From Todiramphus chloris collaris (Eukaryota > Chordata > Aves > Coraciiformes > Alcedinidae): a DNA stretch of 64,000 bases. The translations under genes and the position numbers were made by a program. The notes under the pieces are model-generated. The model did no database searches. It was given only the letters and a program-made list of their open reading frames with translations, and was not told where the DNA came from. Position 1 is the stretch's first letter, and each line of letters opens with the position of its first letter. Shown piece after piece: positions 13,633 to 24,900 of the stretch. The stretch is from positions 12,561,970 to 12,625,969 of the forward strand of contig JANVCC010000012.1 of assembly GCA_025345505.1 (NCBI GenBank), read 5' to 3'.

Positions 13633-15294
13633 ATGTATTAATTAAATGTATTTTCACCTATAATTTTCAATTATTTGGCTGTGATTTTCTTTTTTTTTTT
13701 TTTTCCCCCTAAAATACCCTTTACTCTTTTGCTAAACCGAGATCTGAAGAATTCATTCACTGAGCGTATAATATGATGTCTTTGAACAGTATCCTTTGCA
13801 TCAACTAATGTTTTTACCCTTTTGGGGTTTTTTTTAACCTCATTTAAACTAACTGCCATGCTTTTAGGTAATTCCCCTCTTTACAGAAAAGTGATACTTC
13901 AGTAAGAGAATGTGAGGTTGTTTTGATATCTTTTTGGAGGGATCTGTGCAGATTTGCTCCAGAAATTTGAATACTTCACAGTGATTATTGTAAAGTGACA
14001 AATAATTGGCTTTTGAACTGGGTCTGTTCAAAACTAAAGAGCTGTTTCGCTCCTTTTGAGTTTTCTGCTTAGTTGTTCCAAAGAACAACCCCTCATTACG
14101 TCCTAAGCTTTAGTCACCACATCATGTTACATAATAACACTTACCTGATCCACATACAGTAACTGAGGCTTTGTATCACTTTTTCTTATTTTTCTTTGCC
14201 TTCATATCTTTCTATTCTCCTTTACAGCCATTGTCACCATCTTAGATAGGTGGTCCATAGTATAGCTATATTTGTACATTGTTAGTACATCTGTTTTAAT
14301 CAAGATCTATCACACATCTAATGAAGATCTTGATTTTCCCTTCCTTTTTTCCATTGTGTGTTTTGTCCCTGTCTTGCCTTCAGGTAAGTTATTCCCATAT
14401 GTGCAGGCCTTTATGTAGAAGTCTAGATTTCCCTATGGCATCCAAATAGCAAAAAGAAGCTACAAAACATATTGACTGCAGAGAAATCATATTAACTTAT
14501 ATTAATAACTGGGACAAACCTCTGCAGACGCTAAATCAGGTGCATTGGTAAGCACAAAATCAAGTGCCTCTGTACACATATGTGTGCGTGCATGAGAAGG
14601 AGGCAGAAAATTAGCAACACTGAATAATAAACATCTTTTCAGTTAATTAATTTTTACATGTATAGTTTTATTGTAATTGATTCATGAATTCTGTGAGGTA
14701 GGTAATTTACACAGCTATGATTTTAGCAAACTCTTATTCTGCTTCATAACTTTCCAAAGGGTATTTTTACTCAGGAACATTAAACCAGTTAAATTTTAGT
14801 CTGTTCCTGTCAAAGTGGTTTACATCTACACAGGCAGTTTCTGGATGTGATTTTGTTTCTGTTTCTGTCAGTCACTTTTTTTGATATATGAAAGTTTAGT
14901 ACTTAATGTACTTCAGGATGGAAGTAACTGTATTTCTGTAGGAATTTGATCATATGGAGCTGCACTTGAGGGAACACATTACTGCCCTGCTTCTAGCAGT
15001 CCCACTGCTACGCCGACCTGCTCAACCTCACATTTTTGGTTGGTCTACCTACACCAAAGATGCTGAAGTAATTTGAGGAGTAAGTGAATGCTTCTACAGA
15101 AGACCCTGCAGTCAAAGAGATAAAATCAGTATTATGCACCCATTAACTACATGATGAACACATGAACTTCATGAATGCAAACAGTACCACTATTGCATCT
15201 CAGAATCACAATGGGCAGATTTTGATATACATCCAGGACTGCATAATGAATATTTATTAAATTTTGTATAATATCTACCATGCATACCCAGTCA
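13633..15294. other. AT-rich noncoding DNA
   Basis: A T run lies at 13690-13704. Otherwise there is no recognisable gene or repeat. The short open frames on both strands lack any coding character. Confidence 0.55.
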
Positions 15295-15760
15295 TCTAGG
15301 CCATTGGGCCATGAGGGCACCAGCAGCCCAACTGGCCCTGCCCCGCCTCGTGGGTCCTGGACTGACCTTGGGTAGCCTGACTCCAGCCCTTGCCATTGCC
15401 TGGTGTTTGCCAGACAGCTGGTGGGCCCTGGTCATCTTCCCTGTCCAGGCTCTGCTTGCTGTCTCTGGGCTCGGTAGGAAGGGGCTGCTGGGGGAGGTCC
15501 TTTTCACTCTGCCCTGATGCTGTCTGCTACTGCCTACCCTTGCTTGCCCCACTGCTGCTCTCCATGGCTGCCTGCAGGCAGGCAGGGCCATGAAAAAAGT
15601 CCCTTTCCTCCTGAGAAAATCTGTCAGTAAGAGAGGGGTTCAGCAGGCCAGAGTGGGAAGCAAAGGGTTCATTGGGCAGTGTCCCAGGCAGGGGAGGATC
15701 ACAGCAGAAAGGGAGCTGCGACCTATGGGAACTCCTCTCCTGGCACATTTTCCACCTTAT
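15295..15760. other. Unexplained GC-rich block
   Basis: About 460 bp rises abruptly to roughly 58-60% G+C inside DNA of about 36% G+C. It carries GGCCCTG/CAGGCAGG-type words but few CpGs, so it is not a typical CpG-island promoter. Several overlapping frames stay open on both strands (for example 15590-15928 + and 15292-15591 -), as expected of GC-rich, stop-poor DNA. I do not recognise the products. It may be an old LTR or other inserted element, or a locally GC-rich unique segment. No terminal repeats or target-site duplication were found by eye. Confidence 0.5.
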
Positions 15761-15876
15761 AGCAATTTTTATAATGAAAAAAAAAAAATTAATAGAAAGA
15801 CTAAAAGTCAGATTTTCACAAAGCAGGTGGATGACTCAACAAGCTTTTACTTGGTTTTTCCTTTAGTGGTTTTTTG

Positions 15877-15903
<27 letters not shown>
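15877..15903. repeat. Poly(T) run, 27 T
   Basis: A T run at the downstream edge of the area containing the GC-rich block. It could be the poly(A) tail of a minus-strand retrocopy, but no matching body is recognised. Confidence 0.9.
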
Positions 15904-15907
<4 letters not shown>

Positions 15908-16701
15908 CAGATCACATTTGTCTCTTAATTTCTAACACTTCTCATGACTGGCATTTTCTCATGAAAGAAACTGAAAAACCCTGAACAGACAGCTGTCAGG
16001 AGGTATATTGTGCAAATATCCCTTTTGTTTTTTATCAGACCTGCCTTTCTCACTCACTGTCATCCAGTTCTGGATGCTGCTGGATGTACATTGCTGGCCG
16101 AGGTGGATTACTCTCCCAATTTGGGTCAACCGTTTCTTTGCAAATTGTTTTTTTAAAAAGCTTGTATTTAAACTCTCCAATTTCTGATTTCTAATTGGTT
16201 AACAGTAGAGTAAGAGCGGCTGTAACTGCTATTGTAGTGGTAGGAGCCTTTCTATTGACTTTTTAGGAACTGGATAAGATTTACTGGGAGAGATTGGTGA
16301 ATACTCCAGAAGTAAACAGATCCTCAAAGGGAAATAATTCCTTATTACTGCCTTCTGTTAGGTCTTTCGGGGGAAAAAAAAAAACAAACCCAAAAAAAAA
16401 ACCCCAAAAAACCCCCAAACAAAACATCAACTCTGAAATGAAATATACAAATCTTTTTTTAAAGCATGAATGCACCCCATCTTTTTAGTTTTCTCATCCT
16501 GTGATAGAGTACTATTTCATTAAAAGGTATATATTCTAAGTACTTTCTGGAACAGTTTTATCTTCATTTCAGATACCCTAATAAGAGACTAGACGAAGAG
16601 CAAGTAAGCATTTATTCTACAAAATTTAAAATGTGTGAGAGATGTGCATTTCATTATCTTGACATTACCCTTTGATACATTAGGTTCAAGCAGTAAGTTG
16701 C
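15904..16701. other. Noncoding DNA with an A/C-rich tract
   Basis: Nothing coding is supported. At about 16373-16424 there is an A/C-only low-complexity tract (runs of A broken by CCC and CC) that creates a spurious frame rich in Lys and Pro. Confidence 0.6.
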
Positions 16702-16740
16702 AGCACAACCAAGCACAACAAAGCTTGGTTGTGCTTTTTT
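16702..16740 (+). repeat. Perfect 13-bp hairpin followed by six T
   Basis: The left arm AGCACAACCAAGC (16702-16714) and right arm GCTTGGTTGTGCT (16723-16735) are exact reverse complements around the 8-nt loop ACAACAAA. A T run from 16735 to 16740 follows at once. The shape resembles a stem plus U-tract 3' end, as in short RNA polymerase III transcripts, but no upstream A/B box or small-RNA body is recognised. It could equally be a chance inverted repeat. Confidence 0.8.
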
Positions 16741-16808
16741 CCATATATATCTAATGCCATGTTAATGCATTATATATGCTTTTTCCATATATATCTAATG
16801 CCATGTTC
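16732..16808. repeat. Two-copy tandem duplication, 44-bp period
   Basis: The phrase CCATATATATCTAATGCCAT, preceded by TGCTTTTT, occurs at 16741 and again at 16785. The near-identical part is about 31 bp, and the intervening 14 bp (AATGCATTATATAT) are not repeated after copy two. The first copy begins in the right arm and T run of the hairpin. The near identity implies a recent local duplication or slippage. Confidence 0.9.
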
Positions 16809-17403
16809 TTTAAACATTAAGAATCAAAGAACTGCATGATTTGAAGGAATGGCTTTCTGAATGAAAGTATCCTCCCACTCAAGTAGTAACAAGATATTTA
16901 ACTTTTATATAATGTCACTTTTCATCTATAGGTGTCATAGTGCTTTGTTCAGGCCACCTACAACTGATGCCTACCAGACACAGGAAGGCTTGCCTCAGCT
17001 GCATATAGAGACAGCAAGGCCATGGCAGAGCTGTGTACCAAACAGCCTGAGCTGTTTGACATGCTCTACACAAAGCTGCTGGATTAGTCACACAAAAATG
17101 GTACCAACAAGAAAAGCATCATAAAACTGTAGCATTTGGGACAAAATAGCTCAGCAATGAGTACAGAATGCTAATTCTTATGGCAAGGTATATGTAGTTG
17201 AGGAATAGAAAAATATAATTGCAGGTAAGACTATAAACAAGAATTGTGGTGATTGAATCTCTTTGTTACGAGTATTATTCCAAGACTGATATGTACTGCT
17301 TAGAGTCAGGCTCCTCTCTAAAGGAAATGGCTTTTGAAATTTTCACATGACATGGAAGTATGGATTATTCTTTTTAAAATATCGTCTGTCTTGAACACTC
17401 TTG

Positions 17404-17545
17404 CCTGGACTTATTAAAAATTCATATGTAATGTATATATAAAGCACACAACATAAATAAAATGTAATTATATATTAATTAAAATATTAAAATATATAAA
17501 AATATTAAATGTATTTAAAAATATATAAAAAATACATAAGCATTC
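17404..17545. repeat. A/T low-complexity tract
   Basis: About 140 bp made almost entirely of A and T (TATATA, AAATATTAAAATATATAAAA-type words). Strand-opening or matrix-attachment properties are possible but not shown. Confidence 0.85.
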
Positions 17546-18631
17546 AAAGAGAATGAGAGAAGTTAACCAGATAGCAGTTTTCAGGTTTTACCGTGTTCTC
17601 TCTGAAGCATTCCAGATTACTTAGTAATTCCAGAAGTAGACAAAACCAGAAAACTTTTTTTTTAATAAGATCAATGTAATTGTGTTTTGAAAAGAGGAAA
17701 AGGAAAAAAAAAGATAGATAAAATGCTGACCTTTTTGCTTTACTGAAACTGTTTAGTAATTAGATTGAGATTGCAGTTTACAGGGTTCAGACAAAGATTT
17801 TCACATAAGCAGGGCTTCCATTTGATGGTTTTAGTGGGGGAGTGAAGGCATATTTCAGAAATTTTGATTTCATTTTTTTTTTCATCTAAAAAAACATGCT
17901 TGTTGAATTTGTATCATGTCATAGTTCTATTGTATATGCACAATAAGAAAGAGAATGTGCAAGTGCTGTTTTTTTGTGTTACTCAGCCTGTTTTACCCAT
18001 TGCATTTTTTTTAAAAGATGGAAATAAATATAGAAATGAAAACATTATTTAATACCTGAAGTCTACAGGTAGAAATCAAGACCTGACAGTCTTTGGACCC
18101 TCCAGACAGATTTGCCAGCAAGGTGAGCATAAGGCCAGGAAGTTTGAAGGACACCATGCAGCTAAAATAGTATTAGCTCTTGGGAACTACTCATTCAAGC
18201 AGATTGAATTTAGTAACAAAAAGCATTCTGCATGGTGCTGGCACTCTTCTGAGCCATATACTCTCTCAGCCCTTTCATTTTAAATATGCATTACTTGTAG
18301 AAAAAGAAGTTTACTTTGCACTGTTTCGCTTTCCTTAATACACATTAAATGGGATAATCCTTTTAAAGTCACTTACTGAAGTATAGATGAAGATGTGGTT
18401 TGTGCCTCTTCCTTACTTCAAGGGATCGTACATGTGGTGCAGGTACAAAGTACACTACATGTATTAACTCATTCATCATGCATTGAATGCCATGGAATTA
18501 AAACAATGTTTAGCAAACAGGTAAGATTTTTGCTTTCTCTGAAAGAAAAAAGGATATCCTTTTCTATATTATACATGCCTCACTTATTCATGAGAAGATA
18601 AAGCCAAATAGAGATTCAGTATGTGTCTCAG

Positions 18632-18651
18632 AAAAAAAAAAAAAAAAAAAA
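18632..18651. repeat. Poly(A) run, 20 A
   Basis: A simple homopolymer. No adjacent retroelement body or target-site duplication is recognised. Confidence 0.9.
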
Positions 18652-19633
18652 TCTAAAATCTCTTTTACTTGTATCCATACAACTGCATTGCTATTCATAG
18701 CAATTCAGTAACTGAGAAATGAACTGAACCCAGAGATGAATTTAACCCAAGAATGCAGGTGGTTTGTATTCTGTACGTGTGAACGGTCTATAGCTTTTCT
18801 GTGTTATTACTCTGGTTTCAGCCATTTTAGCAATTACACTGTATTTTGTTCACATCTTTTGGCTTCCACACTTTTTCATTTTCCCTTTCTCCAGCCAGAC
18901 TCTTAATCAGCCTCTCTGGGAACTTAGATAGTTCCCATAACCACTGTATACGAACACCTCACAAACATTGATGCCTTTTTATCTTCACCGCACCCTTGTG
19001 AATAAGAACAGTGTTAATTCACATTATCCAGAGAAGGAACAAAAGGACAGAGAGATTAAATGACTTGTCTATAAGTGGAAGAGAAATCTGTAAAACATCT
19101 GGAACTGAAGGTAAATGAGCTGAGTGCCTGGCCAATGCATTAGCCCCAAGTACTTCCTTTCTACTCTCTGCCCATTGCAGCGCACAAACAGCCTCAAGCT
19201 CCCATTCTGTCCAGGCATGAAGCAGACTCATGGTGTTGTGTGATAGAAGTACCTGTGCCAAGAGTCTGGTATCACTCCTCAATGGTGAGATAGCAGGTTT
19301 CCCAAAGGATAACACTTAGAATCAAAATTGGGAGCCCCTCTCTCTTTCCATCTTTCTGCCACTCCCAACCAGATAGGATGCCTGGGCTCCTAAATCAAGC
19401 ACCCAAACCAGCTCTCTAAAGTAGATGGTATGAGTCATTTAGCTAACTTAAAATGCCCTGTTCTGATCCACAAAGAGAACCCCATGAAGTTTTTCATATC
19501 TCTTTTACCAACCCACACATATGGATCACTCATCATAGTAGTATCTGAATGCCTGGTTTAACCAGTCAAATTAATTTCTGTAGTTTAACATAGAATTTTT
19601 GACTACTGGTTGTTGCATTCATTTCTACTTCTT

Positions 19634-19651
19634 CCCCCCCCCCCCCCCCCC
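19634..19651. repeat. Poly(C) run, 18 C
   Basis: An uninterrupted C run in AT-rich surroundings. G/C homopolymers this long are uncommon, and its length may be unreliable in assembly. The complementary strand could form a G-quadruplex. Confidence 0.9.
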
Positions 19652-20636
19652 GAATTATGCTGTTCTGTTATCATAAGGAGAGGTAGGGTGGGGTGTGAGT
19701 GAACCCCATTAATTCATCAACAGCTCCCACCTCTCCTGCTACCCACTGCATGGCACATTATCTGCCTATTGATAATCCTTTATCATGTTCCATAGTAAAA
19801 TCACACTTTCCTACATGCTCCTCTCCCTCCCCAGATGCTGGGGGTTTAACAACTGTAGCAGTTTGTATTCTTCTCTATGGCCTTACAAGGAAGCTAGGAT
19901 GGATCTAGTGGTAACTGGATGTTGCCTGGTCTCTTTGTCCCTATCTTGAAGGGTACCATTTACACAGATGTAAACAGATTAGTAACTGTACCTATTTATC
20001 TCACATTGCTCAGGTATTTCCCTGTCCTCCATGCTCCCACCCCACACAAAGAATGTAAGAATATTAAATGCCTCTGGCCCAACCATCTACCTATGTACAG
20101 GCAACTCTGTACATCTCTTCCTATAAGCATGCACCTGCAGGGCTACTGTTATGGAAAAGGGGGTGTCTACTACCCTATGCCTTTGTGCAGGAGTGTGATC
20201 AACTGTACTGTGGGGAGCATCAGAATTTTAGAGTTACATTTTATAGAACATTTGTTTAGTATTATAAACATCTGCAAATGACTATTTATTTCATGAAGTA
20301 ATTAACATTCCTAATTAGATGCACCTTACAGCTGCTGTTAATCTTAATTGGCAATAATGCAGTTACAGTTTGATACATATCTTCAGAAGACTTACAGAGG
20401 AGAAGGAAAAAAAAAATTAAAAAAAATCCAAAGGGAAGGAAATAAAACTGTTCCCACACAGTTCAAAGAGTTCGCACAAAGAAGATCCCATGGCAACAGC
20501 AAGGCCCACAGTTTGCCTTATAAAAATCCAAGAATAGATAATGTATCATCTCTTCTAAAACAACACTTCGCTTCAGAAAACGGAGGGGAAGGGGGAAAGA
20601 AGAAATACACCATAACAGAAAAAGAGAAGCGTATGT
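19652..20636. other. Noncoding DNA upstream of the CpG island
   Basis: No gene is supported. Overlapping plus-strand frames at 19919-20281 and 20068-20259 carry no known domain. The last few hundred bases are purine-rich (GAAGG and AAAA tracts) leading into the island. Confidence 0.55.
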
Positions 20637-20861
20637 AGTGCGCCCGGCGTTCACTCTCCTGCCCCTGTCTCTGCCCCAACCCCTGCCTCAACCTCTGCCC
20701 CTGGCCCTGCTCGGCGCGCCCTCAGCCCTGCGGGCCGAGGCAGCGCGGGGAGGCGGGCGGTGCCGGGGCGGAGGAAGGGAGGGAGGCCCGCTGCTCAGGA
20801 GTTTCTCCAGGATCCCTTCCGAAGGGCCCTCCCCTTCTCGCTCCCTCCCCTCTCTCAACAC

Positions 20862-20905
20862 CACCCCCGCCCCCCCCCCCCAAAAAAACACCCCCCCCCC
20901 CCCCC

Positions 20906-20934
<29 letters not shown>
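20862..20934. repeat. C-run / A-run low-complexity tract in the CpG island
   Basis: C runs around 20868-20881 and at 20891-20905 (15 C) are separated by seven A. A 29-A run follows at 20906-20934, and AAAAC pentamers and another A run then continue to about 21,009. Such tracts often carry sequencing or assembly length errors. Confidence 0.95.
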
Positions 20935-20936
<2 letters not shown>

Positions 20937-21407
20937 AGAAAGAAAACAAAACAAAACAAAACAAAAAAAAGAAACCAAACCCGAAACCCACAAGAAAAAA
21001 AAAAAAAAACATAACCCAGCCCCAAAACCCTCCTCCAAAACCGGCGCTGATGGAGCGGGTGTGGGTGCGCGTTCGGGCGAGCGCCGAACTGTCCATCGGG
21101 TGGCAGCAGCGGCACCTTCTTGCCGGCTGGCGGCCCGGCGGAGAACGCGTTCAGCTGAACGAGCCCATCTCGTAGAAACACAGGAATCATTTATGCATTG
21201 CAGTTTCTCTCGCCTCTCTCCCTCTCTTCTTCTGCTCCTTAGGATATTTTGGGTGGATTGTGGTTATCAATCAAGACCTCCTCTTCTTTGCTTATTACTT
21301 GTCATTTTCACCGGGGATTAGTATCGTTCGGGGCAAGCGGACAACCGATTTTTTTACCTTTCTTCTTTTCCCTTTGGAGATTTTTTTACCCCAACCCCCT
21401 CTTCTTC

Positions 21408-21430
21408 TTTTTTTTTTTTTTTTTTTTTTT
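21408..21430. repeat. Poly(T) run, 23 T, inside the CpG island
   Basis: A T homopolymer lies between the AT-richer middle of the island and its GC-rich 3' part. If the island is transcribed in the plus direction, this would be a U tract in the 5' untranslated region or a first intron. Confidence 0.9.
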
Positions 21431-21743
21431 CCTTGGCGCGGCAGTGAGGGTGTTAGGACCCGGCAAGCACCCTCCCCCGCCGCCCCCCTGCAGCGCTTTC
21501 CCTACAGCCGCTCAGCACCAGGAAACCCCTCTGGACCGGACCGCTGCTCGCCGGATACTTGTGCGCGGCAGCCCGGGACTCGGCCCTCGGCGGCGGCGCG
21601 CTGGACGCGGAGCTGCCCGCGGGCGGCGCGGGGGCCCCAGGCCGGCCGCCCCATCTACGACCCCCCCAACCCCCGCCACACCTGGATGGTACCTCCCGCC
21701 GGCTACACGGGCACTTTCTGAACTAGGAAGGAAGGGGCGACTC

Positions 21744-21780
21744 GGGGGGCTGGGGGGGGAGGGGGGGTTGGGCGTGGGGG
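21744..21780 (+). promoter_or_regulatory. G-quadruplex-prone G-run cluster
   Basis: Six G runs of three to eight bases occur within 37 bp, separated by one- to three-base linkers. This far exceeds the usual four-run rule for a G-quadruplex. It lies about 200 bp upstream of the candidate splice donor, where it could influence transcription or 5' UTR translation if transcribed. The function is inferred from position only. Confidence 0.8.
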
Positions 21781-21977
21781 CGCCGAAGTCTGTATGGAAT
21801 TACCTGCGCCCGCGGCGGAGCTGGCAGCGGTGGATGGATGGGCGCCGCGTCCGCGGCACTCGCGGCCAGCTCAGCCCCAGGAGTAAACACGGGGCTTCTC
21901 CGGCCGAGTGCGCAGTGTGGTGACCGGCACTCGCCCCGCTGACTGATCGCACCGGAGGGATATTTGGAGAGACTTCT

Positions 21978-21987
21978 GTGGGTAAGG
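21978..21987 (+). other. Candidate 5' splice site at the island edge
   Basis: The sequence TGGGTAAGG matches the vertebrate donor consensus (exon ending in G, then GTAAG), with GT at 21982-21983. It sits where CpG density falls, which is the typical place for the end of a noncoding first exon. No partner acceptor can be assigned within the window, so this is a suggestion and not a mapped exon boundary. Confidence 0.4.
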
Positions 21988-24900
21988 TCATTTTTATCCA
22001 GGCAAAAGCCCGGCATTGATAAACTTGGTGGCGTGTGATTGAAATGGGTACTTCGGGATTGCTGCATTATCCTGATGCGAGGGGCTCCAGCCGTTATTGG
22101 CAGTTGAGTGGAATAACTGCAGTAGGTCTTCTGCTAAGTGTTTTTTGCAATTAAAAAAAAAAATAAAAAAAAATCTCCTCCTCCTCCCTCCCTATTCTTG
22201 CACCCTCTGGGTTTGGGAGAGTACTGTGAAAGCTAGGAGTCTTTAATTTTCCCTCTCTTTCTTTTCTTTTTTTTTCCATTTGTAGTCATTTTTGACTGAA
22301 AAGGGTAGGTGATAGTAAAAATTTGCTCTGTGATGGAATCTATTTAACATGAGATTGGATCCCATCCGCTGTTTAAAACAAATGTTTCGAACTCTGTGCA
22401 GCATTCTGCTGCATTTCATAGCTGCAATGGAGGTAGAGAAATCCTGCTTTTCAAGTTGTTAAACTTTAAGCTGGTGATCCTTATTGATCATGGTACAGTG
22501 CTCTGGTGCTAAGGGGGTTAAATGCCACTGGTAATTTGGGGTTACAACTGTTCCTGTAAATCCTGCAAGGAAATTATAAACTGAGGGATGGCAAGGAAAA
22601 AAGCCCTCTTGATAGTAGGGAAATACTGTAGATGACACTAGCCTGAAAATCTGTTATTCCCCTGCTCTTATAAAATATTTTTTTCATCCAATAACTTACC
22701 TACTGAGACCTCAGACCACGTGTATGGGAGTTGAAGATTTGCAGAGATGCTATCTTCGGTATTTCATACATATATGCATCTGGCTTGAGGAACTGTGTGT
22801 GAATTAATTCCTCTGTTAGTTGTGGTGTGAAGCAAGATAGGGAGAAGAAGGAAAGAAACAATCATCTTCTGAAGAACAGACCTGTGCAAGGGAAGCACTT
22901 CAGCCTTTAAAGATTTAAAGGGATCCAAGCAATGCACATTGGTAATCTTTGTCTCCAGAATCAATTCTGATAGAGAGAATGGGGGAAGGTTGAGGGAATC
23001 GATAGTGATGACGTTGTGCAGTGCAGTGCACTGCAATGCTAAAGTTATATAGTGTGTGTGAAAATATGTACCCTTATGTACTGCTGGTGGGTTCATGCAT
23101 AATGGATGGAAGAAGATATGCAGATCTATCTGTAGGAAGATGGATGTATTTGTGCAAAGACAACGATTATGTAACTTGATTACATCAGTGGCATCAGTTG
23201 CCGATAGTGGAATAATATGCTCATATAGTGTATCAATCACTTGGGTTAACTTTGTAGTGCTCCCAGCAGCGGGGGATGGAGACCTTGGGCAGAGGCGGGG
23301 AGATCCTTGCTCAGCTCCTGACAAGGGGTTTGCCTCTTGCAGTCTGCCTTTTGCATCAGTGTTCTCCTGGTGGGGTTTCCTTGGGACAGGGAGTTCACGA
23401 AGGAGGAGGCTATTTCAGCCACACCCGTGGAGAGGGCTCCAGAAAAGCCCCTGCAAGGCTGCACAATGGTCCCATTGAGCAGATCTGGCTGTATGCTCCT
23501 CGGCAAGGTCACACAGCAACCTGAGACTTCAGTGCATGGCAACAGCTGAGCACAGGAGGAACAAAACCGAAATTAAAATTGATCCTTCTCCCCCCTCACC
23601 ATCGCCTACCTCCAAACTCCACATTCTGCTAACCCCTCTTCCAGTTTTCAAGGCAGAGCTGGTGCTCTTACACCCTGAGTATGTGTGGCGCTTAACATAG
23701 ATAGCTTTGTGTCTCAGTGTGTGCAGTGACTGCCTTGCAGCTTTATCAGGGTGCTGCTTCAGTATAGCATGGCTGACTTTAGAAAAAAGTATTGTCAAAT
23801 ATAACAGCCTAATCTACCTGTTACACTTACAGGGAACCTAAAAGGTGGTCCATTAACATTCAAGCACCTTGGAAGTGAGCAGGTGAAGAGCAGAGGTGTA
23901 ACAGGAATCCCATCGGTTTAACTCTGATTGACTTTTATAGCAAATTGTTGACAAAGATAGTAGCATCAGGACATACTTTACTTTGATATCAATTTTAGGA
24001 TCATAAATCACTATTCCTATCTCTTTGGGAGAGGAAGGGAACAGTACTCCATGACGACAGATAAGCTTGCAAAGGCACTGCTGAGGCCCCATACCTCTAA
24101 GCAGATGCATTTTCTGAAAAATATAAGCCTGATGAAATCTTAACTCGGCTGAAATGAGGGATCTTATCATCTCTGGCCTGTGTGCTTCCCTACTTCACTC
24201 TGAATTTATTCTAGCAAAATTTCACTAAAATACTTTTCAGTTAAGAAGAGGTGAGGGCAGAGTGGGTTTTACATCGCTTGATAAACATGATCTTCACATA
24301 CCTACTAGATGTAATGCACTATCAAACTCTTAGTAATTTTACCATGGAACTAGCCTGAAAAACCATTTTTTCCTCTGCTTCCTTGAAAATATCAATATTT
24401 TAAAGTTGGTTCACCATTAGTTCATGACTATTTTCTTGTTTCTGGAGTCTAGGCAAGCACTAATAAATCCTGCTAATGTAGTTTAGCGTTTGACATTCAG
24501 AGAGTATACTGAGTAAAATTGGAAAAAAAGGATATGAAGTTAACTCTGTTTCCATCCTTCAGGGGTCAGAATAACACTATAGCAACTCCTATGCATCGCT
24601 ACAGCTCTTAACAATTTTCAAAAATGTCCATGGCATACTCTGTTCTGCCACATGATTACAGGCATGCTCTTTCAATATAATTCCTTATAGGTTACAGTAC
24701 AGGCTACATACCTGTACTACCCATCTTAAAGGAAAGCACAACTGTCTACAGAAAATGTTATAAAACTGGTGCTGTAAATGAGTAGGTATTGACAGTGTGG
24801 GAATATATCACATGGTATGTGTAAACTGGCATGCAGCAGGCATGATTTTGCAAATTCAGGGTAATAGAAAGTGGTAAGCAACCAAATTTTATTTATAGAT

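Larger units (their letters stand above)
16809..19633. other. AT-rich noncoding DNA
   Basis: No gene is supported. It includes an extreme AT tract and a poly(A) run listed separately. The open frame at 16861-17124 has no recognisable domain. Confidence 0.55.
20637..21990. promoter_or_regulatory. CpG island: likely promoter and first-exon region of an unidentified gene
   Basis: G+C and CpG frequency jump at 20,637 and fall back by about 21,990. The CpG-dense parts are at about 20,640-20,780, 21,040-21,170, 21,430-21,660 and 21,730-21,960. GC boxes (GGGCGG) lie at 20755-20760 and 20766-20771, and a GGCGCGCC word at 20713-20720. A/C and T homopolymers interrupt the island. No TATA box is obvious, as usual for CpG-island promoters. 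The most likely direction is plus, because a good 5' splice-site candidate ends the island near 21,981, but divergent transcription is possible. The long open frames across it are low-complexity Pro/Arg/Gly/Lys products of GC and homopolymer composition and are not called as genes. The downstream coding exons are not in view. Confidence 0.75.

Noticed and set aside
13671-13859. Minus-strand basic frame ending in a Lys run
   Set aside because: The Lys codons come from a poly(T) tract. It is a short frame with no domain.
20638-21321. 227-codon plus-strand frame in the CpG island
   Set aside because: It is dominated by Pro, Arg, Ala and Lys from GC-rich DNA and A/C homopolymers, with no domain. 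Competing frames are open on both strands, so the openness is compositional.
21249-21923. 224-codon and 153-codon overlapping frames in the 3' part of the island
   Set aside because: Both run through the poly(T) tract as Phe strings and then GC-rich low complexity. Neither has a recognisable family, and they cannot both be real.
22764-23324. 186-codon minus-strand frame beside the CpG island
   Set aside because: No domain, signal peptide or plausible splice structure. A TAGGTAAGT-like donor on the minus strand at about 22,699 was noted, but it lies inside no supported exon.
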